Of a DNA stretch of 64,000 nucleotides, positions 53,467-62,857 are shown in pieces. The notes beneath the pieces were generated by a model. It saw only the letters and a list, made by a program, of their open reading frames with translations. It did no database searches and was not told the origin of the DNA. Position 1 is the stretch's first letter. Each line of letters opens with the position of its first letter. The position numbers and the translations under genes were made by a program. Source of the DNA: Marinicella sediminis (GTDB lineage Bacteria; Pseudomonadota; Gammaproteobacteria; Xanthomonadales; Marinicellaceae); contig NZ_MVBD01000004.1 of assembly GCF_002000055.1 (NCBI RefSeq), positions 278,318-342,317 on the forward strand, written 5' to 3'.

Positions 53467-54123
53467 TCAGTCTTCTGATTCTTTGGAATCTTCTTCAGTA
53501 GCTGCTTCAGATTCAGCAGTTTCTTCAGTTTCAGCCTGTCCAATGGCAGATGTAGAGACCACAACCGCATCATGAGTTTCATTTTCACCATGGGTAAATG
53601 CCACCAGGGTAACACCTTCAGGCAGTTTCAGATCACTCAGGTGCAGGTTGTCACCTGCTGTGAATGCAGAAACATCCACAGAAATAAATTCTGGTAAGTC
53701 TTTAGGGAAACAAGTGATTTCAACTTCATTCATTTGATAATCAATCATTACCCGTGAAGATTTACCGGCTGGTGAATCTTCGCCACCTTCAAAATGTAAA
53801 GGCACGTTCATCACAATTTCATGTTTGTCATCAACACGCATGAAGTCCATGTGCATGATCACAGGTTTGGCAGGATGTCTTTGCACGTCCTTCAAAACAA
53901 CTTTTTGTTTTTTACCACCATCAGCAGAAAATTCAATGATGCTTGAAAAGAATGCTTCGTCTTCGATTAAACGCAAAACCTTGTTGTGATTAAGGGTCAG
54001 GTTACGTGGATCTCTGCCACCACCGTACAACACAACTGGAACCAATCCTGCATGACGTAAGCGGCGGCTCGCACCTTTCCCTACATCTTCACGGACTTCT
54101 GCGTCTACTTTAAAAATAGCCAT
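53467..54123 (-). CDS. rplY: ribosomal protein L25, long (CTC) form
   Basis: A 218-residue protein of the large subunit that binds 5S rRNA. The N-terminal L25 domain is seen (AEVREDVGKGASRRLRHAG, VVLYGGG, VVLKDVQRHP), plus the C-terminal beta domain and an acidic Glu/Ser-rich tail. E. coli L25 lacks the C-terminal domain. AGGAA lies 7 bases before ATG. Confidence 0.95.
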   Translation of the reverse strand: MAIFKVDAEVREDVGKGASRRLRHAGLVPVVLYGGGRDPRNLTLNHNKVLRLIEDEAFFSSIIEFSADGGKKQKVVLKDVQRHPAKPVIMHMDFMRVDDKHEIVMNVPLHFEGGEDSPAGKSSRVMIDYQMNEVEITCFPKDLPEFISVDVSAFTAGDNLHLSDLKLPEGVTLVAFTHGENETHDAVVVSTSAIGQAETEETAESEAATEEDSKESED

Positions 54124-54147
54124 AATAAATTCCTATAAAATAATAAT

Positions 54148-54164
54148 GCCCTTGCGACCAGGGC
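54148..54164 (-). repeat. small hairpin between prs and rplY
   Basis: GCCCT and AGGGC with a 7-base loop, followed on the minus strand by ATTATTATTTT. A weak terminator or attenuator would reduce the prs message entering rplY. Confidence 0.4.
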
Positions 54165-54179
54165 TTAATCACCGATCAA

Positions 54180-55133
54180 TCAATCGATGTACATTGAGCT
54201 AACAGATTCTCTGTTGGCTATACGCCTGATGGTCTCTCCCAGCATTTCTGCGACAGACAACTGGCGAATTTTTTTGCAATCCAGGGCTTCCTGACGAAGG
54301 GGTATGGTGTCAGTGACCACCAATTCAGTCAGTCCGGATGCTTCGATGTTGTTGATGGCATCACCGGACAATACCGGATGCACACAATAAGCATGAACTT
54401 CTTTAGCACCCCATTCTTTTAATGCGGTGGAAGCGGCACATAAAGTTCCTGCGGTATCGATCATGTCATCGACCAGAATACAAATCTGATCTTTGACATC
54501 ACCAATGATGTTCATGACTTTGGCCATGTTGGGTTTGGGGCGTCGCTTATCAATGATCGCCAGTTCACAACCCAGTCTTTTGGCGATGGCCCTCGCCCTG
54601 ACCACACCTCCAATGTCAGGAGATACGATGGTCACGTCTTTGCTGTCAAAACGCTGCCACATGTCTGCCAAAGTCAATGGCGAGGCATACACGTTATCAA
54701 CGGGTATGTCAAAAAACCCTTGAATCTGATCCGCGTGTAAATCAACCGTTAACACCCGGTCCACACCCACTGCAGCAATCATTTTAGCAGCCACTTTGGC
54801 GGTGATCGGCACCCTTGAGGATCTGGGTCTGCGGTCTTGCCTGGCATAACCAAAATAAGGAATCACAGCCGTAACTGTTTTGGCAGAAGCGCGTTTTAAA
54901 GCATCCACCATAACCACCAATTCCATGAAATTATCTGCTGTCGGGCGACATGTCGGTTGGATCAGAAAGATATCCTGTCCGCGGACATTATCCCTGATTT
55001 CTACTGAGACTTCACCGTCACTGAAACGACCCACCTTGGCACGGCCCAGTGGAACGCCTAAATTGTCGGCAATCTTTTGTCCCAATGCCGGATTGGCATT
55101 GCCGGAAAACAACCTGATTCCACGATCGAACAT
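54180..55133 (-). CDS. prs: ribose-phosphate pyrophosphokinase
   Basis: A 317-residue enzyme that makes PRPP from ribose 5-phosphate and ATP. Motifs: [23 protein letters not shown] and the PRPP-binding [11 protein letters not shown]. Standard length. Downstream of tRNA-Gln and ispE on the same strand, as in many gammaproteobacteria. Confidence 0.97.
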   Translation of the reverse strand: MFDRGIRLFSGNANPALGQKIADNLGVPLGRAKVGRFSDGEVSVEIRDNVRGQDIFLIQPTCRPTADNFMELVVMVDALKRASAKTVTAVIPYFGYARQDRRPRSSRVPITAKVAAKMIAAVGVDRVLTVDLHADQIQGFFDIPVDNVYASPLTLADMWQRFDSKDVTIVSPDIGGVVRARAIAKRLGCELAIIDKRRPKPNMAKVMNIIGDVKDQICILVDDMIDTAGTLCAASTALKEWGAKEVHAYCVHPVLSGDAINNIEASGLTELVVTDTIPLRQEALDCKKIRQLSVAEMLGETIRRIANRESVSSMYID

Positions 55134-55185
55134 TTTCTAGCCTCAGATATAAGTATGCCCGCGCTGGGCGCAGGCATCATAAATA

Positions 55186-55261
55186 TGGCTGGGATGGCAG
55201 GACTCGAACCTGCGAATGCCAGGATCAAAACCTGGTGCCTTAGCCACTTGGCGACATCCCA
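55186..55261 (-). tRNA. tRNA-Gln (anticodon TTG)
   Basis: A 76-base tRNA with CCA encoded. The acceptor stem pairs TGGGATG with CATCCCA, the anticodon loop is TTTTGAT (anticodon TTG), and the T-loop GGTTCGAGTCC is standard. Position between ispE and prs matches other gammaproteobacteria. Confidence 0.95.
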
Positions 55262-55361
55262 ATTCGCGAGTTTAACTCTTTCTGTGAAACACAACAATGC
55301 GTCTCAAAGGCGGCATATTATAACCAGATAAAATTTGAATGCAAAGCCCATTTTTCAAAAA

Positions 55362-56216
55362 TTACTGGTTTTTTTCAACTCCTGTGCTGTGTGCCGCTTT
55401 GGCTTGCACCACAACACTGCGTAAGCCCTGTGGTAACTGGCTTTGCGCAGCTTCCGCTTCTGCTCTCGATTTGCACAAAACAAACATCGCAGAACCGGTA
55501 CCCGACAACCTGACGGGATTCAGGTGGTGCAGTTGCTGATAAAGTTGTCGCAATGACTGATCAATGGACAACAGCAAGGGAAAAAAGTCGTTGATCCATA
55601 GATCCTGATGATGCAGCAATGCAGTGTCAATGCATTGCTGATTGCGTCTCAGGTCATTGTGTTGAAACAGTCTAGCGGTGCTGATGTGAATATCGGGTAA
55701 AAGCAACAACACCCAGGGGGTATCAAACTGACAGCTGATCAACTCATTACCCGTACCACCAGCCAAGGCCGCACGGCCATGAATGAACAGCGGCACATCA
55801 GCCCCCAATTGATTACCCAGTTGCAATAACCGTTCCTGACACAAACCACAGTCCCAATACCCATTCATCATTAATAAGGTCATGGCGGCATTGGAACTGC
55901 CACCACCAAGACCAGCTCCCTGAGGGATTCTTTTGTTGACATCGATCAGCCAATCCGACTGTTTACGGGCCATCGGCCTGAGCAATTGGGCTGCCTGATG
56001 AATCAGATTTTGCTCTTCGGGGACATCATTAAAACCTGTAATCCGGATTTGACATTGTCCATTCTGATTGACCTGTTGGAAGGTCATGTCATCACCCCAG
56101 TCCAGAATCTGAAACAAGGTCTGTAGATTGTGATAACCATCTTCCCGCTGACCCAGAATCCTCAACATCAGGTTGATTTTCGCAGGACTCAAACAGTGGC
56201 TGGTTACCATTGCCAT
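55362..56216 (-). CDS. ispE: 4-diphosphocytidyl-2-C-methyl-D-erythritol kinase
   Basis: A 284-residue GHMP kinase of the MEP isoprenoid pathway. SPAKINLMLRI, REDGYHNLQT and the ATP loop PQGAGLGGGSSNAA are typical. Start ATG at 56216 overlaps the lolB stop by 13 bases; ATG at 56210 is equally possible. Confidence 0.95.
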   Translation of the reverse strand: MAMVTSHCLSPAKINLMLRILGQREDGYHNLQTLFQILDWGDDMTFQQVNQNGQCQIRITGFNDVPEEQNLIHQAAQLLRPMARKQSDWLIDVNKRIPQGAGLGGGSSNAAMTLLMMNGYWDCGLCQERLLQLGNQLGADVPLFIHGRAALAGGTGNELISCQFDTPWVLLLLPDIHISTARLFQHNDLRRNQQCIDTALLHHQDLWINDFFPLLLSIDQSLRQLYQQLHHLNPVRLSGTGSAMFVLCKSRAEAEAAQSQLPQGLRSVVVQAKAAHSTGVEKNQ

Positions 56217-56794
56217 GATTTGATCACCAATTTGATCGAATGGGATCCATTTCGTGCGGTAATCCGTGACGGGTAGGACTGACCATCCGGCGTGGCTTTA
56301 AACCGGGTATACACGATTTGCCATCCCTGGTCGTTGATCATTACATCACCCTGCTCATCAGTTGATCTGCTGCCATTTGCCGTGTGCTCTCCCCTGACCC
56401 ATTGCCTGAGTGCCTGCCAGGGGACATCCCAACCCAGTTGAGCATCCACCAATTCATCGGTATTGTCGGCATAACTGGTCTGGCCGTCATCCTGGCGAAT
56501 CATTGAATAATCAGATTGTTCAGTCAGCTGCCAGCTGCGTTTGCTTAAAGGTGCTTTCAGGGTGACTTGTAATGAATCCTGCTTCTGGACCCACTCCAAT
56601 TGTCCACTGCCACCCTGATCACCATCTGAAAAAGCCATTTTGCCAGTCAAAACAAATGACGTGCCAGCAGCCAGGGGTTGCCAGTTTTTAGTTCCGGTAT
56701 GGATTTTAGGGTTGTTAACACAAGCGACCAACATCAAAAACACCAAACCAATTAAGCCGGTACGAATTTGATACAAATGGCCAATGCGAGTCAT
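56204..56794 (-). CDS. lolB: outer membrane lipoprotein LolB
   Basis: A 196-residue lipoprotein receptor that inserts lipoproteins in the outer membrane. The lipobox is MLVACVNN. GKMAFSDGDQGGSGQLEW and PWQALRQWVRG are recognisable LolB blocks. It overlaps ispE, the usual gene order. Confidence 0.9.
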   Translation of the reverse strand: MTRIGHLYQIRTGLIGLVFLMLVACVNNPKIHTGTKNWQPLAAGTSFVLTGKMAFSDGDQGGSGQLEWVQKQDSLQVTLKAPLSKRSWQLTEQSDYSMIRQDDGQTSYADNTDELVDAQLGWDVPWQALRQWVRGEHTANGSRSTDEQGDVMINDQGWQIVYTRFKATPDGQSYPSRITARNGSHSIKLVIKSWQW

Positions 56795-56820
56795 GAATAA
56801 ACTGCCGCGGGGGATACTGA

Positions 56821-57594
56821 TCAGAGGTTGTGTTTGAATTTAATGTAAGGAACGGTACCGGTCAGTTCATCAATGCTGGCTCCATTGGTAGCCGAATCAG
56901 TGATGTTACGTCTGGCGCCAAATGACAAGGTGCCATCTTTGGTGAAATGCCAATCAACTTGCAGATCGATGGTTGACTGATCAATCTGATTGGATGATTT
57001 GCTGTTCATGAAATCTGACTGGAAGGTGGCACCGAATTTTTGATTTCTGACTCCAAATCCCAATCGGGTGGTCTCTACCTGATCTTCATAAAGACCCAGG
57101 ATATCTCCGCCGACTTTACCCATGCCAAGATCGATCCCAAATCGCCAGTTCTGACTGAGGTTCAAAACCGAACTCACCCCAAACTGATAACCCATCAAGT
57201 CATCCGATGAAGGGTTGGCATTCACTGGCTGTCCATTGAACAGATTAAATGGCTGGTCTTCATCAATCACACTCAATCGCAATGTCAGCCAATCGGCAAA
57301 CTTCATGCCCATAACCAATTCTTCACCAAACAAACCCTGCTGATTCTTACTGACCTGGTAACCACGGTCTCGGTCCTGTAAAAAATCAAATTGACTGGTG
57401 CCATTAAGCACCGAACCCTGGTAAGTCAATGGGGAGTCAGATGAAGGCATCTGGATCGGGTCGATGGTATTCACTGCCATTTTACCAACGGCAATCTCAA
57501 AGGGCTGAAAGGACTTGTCCTGTTGCGCATTCACCAAGCCACAAAATGCCAGAAGGGCACATATTTTTGTGATGTTGTAAGTGTTGTGTTTCAC
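56821..57594 (-). CDS. outer membrane beta-barrel-like protein
   Basis: A 257-residue exported protein with a signal peptide ending GLVNAQ. Alternating strands (FGIDLGMGKVGGD, TTRLGFGVRNQKF, IDLQVDWHFTKDG) and a C-terminal Phe/Leu end (KFKHNL) suggest an outer membrane barrel. No family recognised. GTG start with AGGAGC 6 bases upstream, and a clear promoter at 57663-57691. It is followed by lolB after 26 bases. Confidence 0.75.
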   Translation of the reverse strand: MKHNTYNITKICALLAFCGLVNAQQDKSFQPFEIAVGKMAVNTIDPIQMPSSDSPLTYQGSVLNGTSQFDFLQDRDRGYQVSKNQQGLFGEELVMGMKFADWLTLRLSVIDEDQPFNLFNGQPVNANPSSDDLMGYQFGVSSVLNLSQNWRFGIDLGMGKVGGDILGLYEDQVETTRLGFGVRNQKFGATFQSDFMNSKSSNQIDQSTIDLQVDWHFTKDGTLSFGARRNITDSATNGASIDELTGTVPYIKFKHNL

Positions 57595-57662
57595 AACCGC
57601 TCCTGATGAAATAAGTTACTGACTAAGACAACCGGTTCTATAAATAGTTTCGTACCATAATC

Positions 57663-57691
57663 ACTATAACAAAGGCATTTAAAATATTCAA
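57663..57691 (-). promoter_or_regulatory. sigma70 promoter of the barrel-lolB-ispE unit
   Basis: On the minus strand TTGAAT and TATAGT are exactly 17 bases apart, about 70 bases before the GTG start at 57594. Confidence 0.7.
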
Positions 57692-57757
57692 GCAATATCA
57701 TAAAGATATGAACTTTTCTTAAAATGATTGTTAACCAGTGTGAACCCGGTCACAATT

Positions 57758-60127
57758 CTACACTTTGGCTTGTGTGTTTTTCCAGTATTTTTTAGCCATT
57801 CTCATGGCCTTATCCATGATGGTATTTTCCGCATAAACCCCATCAATCAACACCCCGGCAGGCTGCCCCATCAGCACTTCCATGGCTTCCGTGATGTGAC
57901 TGACTGCATGGATCGAAAACAGCCCTTCTTTGCAGGCCAGTTGTACATCATCGCGAAGCATGAGCTCTGCTGCATTGGCCTGGGGAATAATCACGCCCTG
58001 CTCTCCAGTCAGACCGCGTTGATGACAGGTATCAAAAAATCCTTCGATTTTCTCATTCACCCCGCCAATGGCCTGCACTCTGCCATGCTGATCAATGGCG
58101 CCGGTCATGGAAAAACCCTGATTAATGGGTAAATTGGTCAGTGCAGAAATCAGACAACAAAATTCTGCGCCAGAAGCTGAATCACCATCAATGCCTCCGT
58201 AGCTTTGTTCAAAAGCGATGGAGGCCGAAAAGGTCAATGGATGATCAAGCGGTAACATGTGCCGCAGCAAGCCACCCAAAATCTGGAAGCCTTTGGTGTG
58301 AATGGAACCTGATTTTCCAGCCATGCCTTCAATGTCAATGACTCCGGCACGACCCGGGCCTATGGTGGTGGTTATTCTGGATGGGAAGCCATAAACAATC
58401 GGACCGGCATGTATCACCGCCAAACCATTGATCTGACCAACCGTGTGACCGCTGGTATCCAGGTTGATGGTACCATCATTCAGCCGCTCCTGAAATTTCC
58501 GGGATGATAATCCGGCTCGTTTTTTGGTCCGCATCACCGCTGACTTAACATCGCTGCCAATCGCCAGTTTTTTCCCTGCCTTATGAGCCAGGTAACTGGC
58601 CTCTCTGGCCAGGTCTGCCACCCTGGAAAACTTGGCGGTGAGCTTATCGCCCTGTGAACAGACCCGGGCACCATGTTCAATCAATCGCGCCACACCAGCC
58701 GCATCAAAGGGCAACAAGCCATCCTCTTTGATGATTTTGGCAATGATGCCAGCATAATTGGCAAAACCCCGTTTGTTTCGCTCTATGACCGAATCAAAAT
58801 CAGCCAGCACTTTAAATAATTCCGGGAAATCAGGATCCTGGTTATCCAGAAAGTAATACACCCCGGAGTCACCCAATAAAATCACCCGAATACTCACAGG
58901 AATGGGTTCAGGTTTGAGTGCCGGCTGACCAAAAGGCCAGCTCATTTCAGCAGGAACAATTTCCAGCAATTCGTTTTTAATGGTTCTGATCAGGGTTTTC
59001 CAGGCGCCGGGCTCGGCCAGCAAATCCCTGGCATCCAGCACCAAAAACCCACCATCAGCACGCAACAGAGAACCACCGACTATACTCATGTGGTCAGCCA
59101 TGACCGGACCGTTGTCGCCCCATTTGCTTTCGATACTGCCCAGCAGGTTCTGCATGGATGGCACCCGCTCAACCAACACCGGTGTTTCTTTGTGGTCTTC
59201 ATGATGCACCAATAAATTGACTGCATAGCGTTCATGTGGATCGTAGCCTTTTTGATTCTGATAAAAGTACTGATCCAAAACATCACCTTTGACATCCACA
59301 AGAAAATCAGCCACCTGCTCATCTGAAAACTGTTTACCAAATTGCGCCAGCTTCTGGTCAATTTTGGACGACACATGAGACTCATAGATGGCTTTGATGG
59401 CTTGCGAACCTGCTTCATTGATCTCAGCAATTTTCCGCCCCAACTCTTCCAGTTTTTTGCTGTAAGCCTGCTGCTGATCCATGATCTCCTTTTGCCGGGC
59501 TTCATCCAACTCACCGGCTTGTACTTTTTGTTGCCAGGTAGGCGGATCAATCACTTGTTCATCAAGCACCGGAGCAATGATGGTTTGCTGGCCTTGTGGA
59601 CCATTGACATTCAACATGGCGAATCCAGCTGAAGCCAAATCCTTTTCAAAAGGCTTGGTCAGCTTTTCAGCTTTATCCTGATGGGCTTTCTGCGCCTTAT
59701 CACGGGCCTTAAGTAACTGCTCTGACTCCATGGACTTTTGCAAATCATCGGCAATGAATGAGCTTAATTGCTCCATCATGTCTTTGAACTTAATGCCTTG
59801 GCCAGCCGGCAAGCTGATCAATCGCGGCCGGTCAGGCTGATCAAAATTAGCCACATAACTGTGTTCTTTGCGGTTATTGGCCGCTGGTTTGACATCTCTG
59901 AGGATCCTCGACACCATGCTCATCCGGCCGGTACCACTGAGCCCTCTGACATATACATTTTGACCATAGGCATCACATTCAATGGCAAACTGCAGGGCTT
60001 CCAGGGCATTCTCCTGGCCTACAATGACATCCATTGGTTCGATGTCATCAGTGGTTTCAAATCCCAGATCACCGGCCTTACATTGCCACCTGACCTGTTG
60101 CCAATTCAGTTTTGTCTGCTCACTCAT
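57758..60127 (-). CDS. Lon-like ATP-dependent protease (S16)
   Basis: A 789-residue Lon family protease without the usual Lon N-domain. The AAA region is degenerate in Walker A (RGLSGTGRMS, Arg in place of Lys), typical of the YcbZ/LonC-like family. The C-terminal protease domain has the Ser650-Lys693 dyad (GDSASG and NEKIEG); the 43-residue spacing equals that in Lon. A long coiled helical region lies between. It is divergent from the LysC-LysA fusion. Confidence 0.9.
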   Translation of the reverse strand: MSEQTKLNWQQVRWQCKAGDLGFETTDDIEPMDVIVGQENALEALQFAIECDAYGQNVYVRGLSGTGRMSMVSRILRDVKPAANNRKEHSYVANFDQPDRPRLISLPAGQGIKFKDMMEQLSSFIADDLQKSMESEQLLKARDKAQKAHQDKAEKLTKPFEKDLASAGFAMLNVNGPQGQQTIIAPVLDEQVIDPPTWQQKVQAGELDEARQKEIMDQQQAYSKKLEELGRKIAEINEAGSQAIKAIYESHVSSKIDQKLAQFGKQFSDEQVADFLVDVKGDVLDQYFYQNQKGYDPHERYAVNLLVHHEDHKETPVLVERVPSMQNLLGSIESKWGDNGPVMADHMSIVGGSLLRADGGFLVLDARDLLAEPGAWKTLIRTIKNELLEIVPAEMSWPFGQPALKPEPIPVSIRVILLGDSGVYYFLDNQDPDFPELFKVLADFDSVIERNKRGFANYAGIIAKIIKEDGLLPFDAAGVARLIEHGARVCSQGDKLTAKFSRVADLAREASYLAHKAGKKLAIGSDVKSAVMRTKKRAGLSSRKFQERLNDGTINLDTSGHTVGQINGLAVIHAGPIVYGFPSRITTTIGPGRAGVIDIEGMAGKSGSIHTKGFQILGGLLRHMLPLDHPLTFSASIAFEQSYGGIDGDSASGAEFCCLISALTNLPINQGFSMTGAIDQHGRVQAIGGVNEKIEGFFDTCHQRGLTGEQGVIIPQANAAELMLRDDVQLACKEGLFSIHAVSHITEAMEVLMGQPAGVLIDGVYAENTIMDKAMRMAKKYWKNTQAKV

Positions 60128-60244
60128 TAAACTCGTCCAATCCGGGTTACTTATAAGAAAGAAACATATTAAACGATATTACTTGCATGAATTATTTTTT
60201 TTCCCTAAAGTTTGCTGTTTTTAACACAACACAAAGGTGAAACC

Positions 60245-62797
60245 TTGAATTCATGGGTGGTCTTAAAGTTTGGCGGAACATCGGTTTCCAGTTTGGCGAA
60301 ATGGCAAAAAATTGTTGGCATCGTTAAACACAAGAACAAACAGGGACACCGGGTCTTATTGGTCCATTCAGCCGCCAGCGGACTGACCAACCTGCTGACA
60401 GAGCGCATCCATCAGGGCCGTGACATCAGAAGTGATTTCATCAGTCGCCTGACCGAACTGGCTACAGAATTGTCGGTAGATGTTCAGTTGGCCGCAAAAC
60501 AACTGGCTTTATTGGAAGAGCTCCATCAACACCCCGAGCTGAACAACTGGCAGCAGGCCGAATGGCTTGCCCTGGGAGAGCGCAGCACCCACCAGTTGAT
60601 CATGGCTTTTCTGTCTCGCCACACAAAAGCCGAAAGCGCAGATCCCAAAGCCTGGTTAATCAGCACCACTGAAGACCAGCGCAGTGCCGAATCACAGATT
60701 TTGTCTGCCAAATGTCTGGTCAGACCAAACCCTGAAAAAAGCCAAACACTGCAGTCTGACTGCTGTGTGATGCCAGGTTTTTACGCCGCTGATCACCAGG
60801 GTAACACCGTATTATTGGGTCGCGGCGGGTCAGACACCACAGCTGCCTACATGGCGGTCATTCTGCAGGCCATACAATTAGAAATATGGACCGATGTGCA
60901 CGGCATTTTCAGTGCCAATCCGCATGTCATTCCCAATGCCAGATTGCTGTTATCCCTGGGGTATCAGGAAGCCAGGGAAATTGCCGCCAGTGGCGGCAAG
61001 GTGCTCCACCCCAGGTGCATCCTGCCGGTCGAACAACACAACATCCCACTGCTGATCAAGAACACCAATCACCCGGATGCCGCCGGTACGGTACTGGCCA
61101 CTGAACACGCCGCCAAAAAACCCCGGGTGTCGGCCATCAACAGTCGCCACCAGGTGACCCTGGTATCCATGGAATCGATCAACATGTGGCATCAGGCTGG
61201 CTTCATGGGTGATGTGTTTGGGATCTATAAAAAACTGGGATTGTCCATCGATTTGGTATCCACCGCCCAAACCAACATCACCATTTCACTGGACAACATG
61301 GACAACGTCCTGACCGACAACATCCTGGAACAGCTGAAGACAGCCCTGGCTGATTATTGCGAAGTTGAGATCATTGAAAATTGCTCGGCGGTGACCTTGG
61401 TTGGATACCGGATCCGTGCCCTGTCTGATAAAATCGCCCCGGTCATGTCTACTTTTGCTGATCAACGGGTGTACATCACCACCCAATCAAGCAACGATTT
61501 AAACCAAACCTTCGTGGTCGACGAAGACCAGGCCGATAAACTGGTCAGGGCCCTGCATGAAGTGCTGATCATTGAAGACAAAGAAATTGATGATTTTGGT
61601 CCCACCTGGACTGAGCTGATTGCAGATCAAAGCGAAGTCCCTGAGATCTCCCGGGCCTGGTGGCAAAACCACGCAGCTGACCTCATCACCATGGCGGCTG
61701 AACAATCACCTTGCTATGTCTATCACTTGCCGACCATCAGTCACCAGGTGAACTCATTGCAGGCACTCACCGCCGTGGATCAGATTTTTTATGCCAGCAA
61801 AGCCAATTCACACCCGGCAGTGATCAGCCACCTGTATGCAGCCGGCATCAATCTGGAAACCGTTTCACCGGCAGAAATTGAACGGGTTCGCCAAAGCTGT
61901 CCGGATATTCCGGCTGAACGGATCCTGTTCACACCGAACTTTGCCCCGGTTGCAGAATACCAGCAAGCCCTTGATGCCGGGGTGCACGTCACCATTGATA
62001 ACCCATCCCTGTTGTTTGATAACCCTGAGGTGTTCAGCGGACAACGGGTTATCCTGCGATTGGATCCAGGCCACGGCAGTGGCCACCACAGGTACGTCAG
62101 GACCGCCGGCGAACATTCTAAATTCGGCATCCCGGTAGGCGACATTGAACGCGTTGCCAACTGGTGCCAACAACACCAGGTTACGGTCGCCGGGCTGCAT
62201 GCCCATTCTGGCAGTGGCATCCTTGACCACAACAACTGGGCGCGGATTGCGGATTATCTGGGTGCCTGCCTGGAGCATTTCCCTGACACCCGCATCATCA
62301 ACATTGGTGGTGGTCTGGGCATTCGCGAAAACCCCGGTGACGCCGGGCTGGATATGAACGCCCTCAATGACGCATTACGGGCGTTTAAGAAGCGTCATCC
62401 GGGCATCAGCCTGTGGATGGAACCCGGTCGTTATCTGGTGGCTCATTGCGGCGTACTGCTGGCCCGGGTAACGCAAACCAAATGGAAAGGCAATCAGGGC
62501 TACATCGGCATTGAAACCGGCATGAATTCGCTGATCCGTCCGGCCCTGTACGGTGCCTGGCACAACATTGTCAATTTAAGCCAGCTGGATGCACCCACAG
62601 AATACACCGCCAACATTGTGGGGCCGATGTGTGAAACCGGAGATGTACTGGGGATTGACCGCAAGATGCCCAAAACCCAGGTGGGGGATGTGGTGCTGAT
62701 CGCCAATACCGGCGCTTATGGAGCAGTGATGGCTTCTCAATACAACCTGCGTCAACCAGCCATCGAATGCACCATCGAAACAAACAACGAAGCTTAA
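60245..62797 (+). CDS. bifunctional aspartate kinase / diaminopimelate decarboxylase
   Basis: An 850-residue fusion of the first and last enzymes of the lysine branch. Residues about 1-290 are aspartokinase (LKFGGTSVSSL, GRGGSDTTAAY), followed by two ACT domains to about 465. The rest is diaminopimelate decarboxylase (FYASKANSHP with the pyridoxal phosphate Lys, HAHSGSG and GGGLGI). Such fusions occur in Xanthomonadales and relatives. TTG at 60245 has AAAGGTG 6 bases upstream and gives NSWVVLKFGG; the longer frame to 60212 is unlikely. Confidence 0.92.
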   Translation: MNSWVVLKFGGTSVSSLAKWQKIVGIVKHKNKQGHRVLLVHSAASGLTNLLTERIHQGRDIRSDFISRLTELATELSVDVQLAAKQLALLEELHQHPELNNWQQAEWLALGERSTHQLIMAFLSRHTKAESADPKAWLISTTEDQRSAESQILSAKCLVRPNPEKSQTLQSDCCVMPGFYAADHQGNTVLLGRGGSDTTAAYMAVILQAIQLEIWTDVHGIFSANPHVIPNARLLLSLGYQEAREIAASGGKVLHPRCILPVEQHNIPLLIKNTNHPDAAGTVLATEHAAKKPRVSAINSRHQVTLVSMESINMWHQAGFMGDVFGIYKKLGLSIDLVSTAQTNITISLDNMDNVLTDNILEQLKTALADYCEVEIIENCSAVTLVGYRIRALSDKIAPVMSTFADQRVYITTQSSNDLNQTFVVDEDQADKLVRALHEVLIIEDKEIDDFGPTWTELIADQSEVPEISRAWWQNHAADLITMAAEQSPCYVYHLPTISHQVNSLQALTAVDQIFYASKANSHPAVISHLYAAGINLETVSPAEIERVRQSCPDIPAERILFTPNFAPVAEYQQALDAGVHVTIDNPSLLFDNPEVFSGQRVILRLDPGHGSGHHRYVRTAGEHSKFGIPVGDIERVANWCQQHQVTVAGLHAHSGSGILDHNNWARIADYLGACLEHFPDTRIINIGGGLGIRENPGDAGLDMNALNDALRAFKKRHPGISLWMEPGRYLVAHCGVLLARVTQTKWKGNQGYIGIETGMNSLIRPALYGAWHNIVNLSQLDAPTEYTANIVGPMCETGDVLGIDRKMPKTQVGDVVLIANTGAYGAVMASQYNLRQPAIECTIETNNEA

Positions 62798-62857
62798 CAC
62801 TGGTAATAAAAGGGTGGCTTGGTACAATGACCAAAGTCACTGAATCAACCACCCGAT

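Noticed and set aside
61789..62278. Antisense frames of about 140 residues within the LysC-LysA fusion
   Set aside because: High third-position bias of the sense gene creates long antisense frames; no signals support them.
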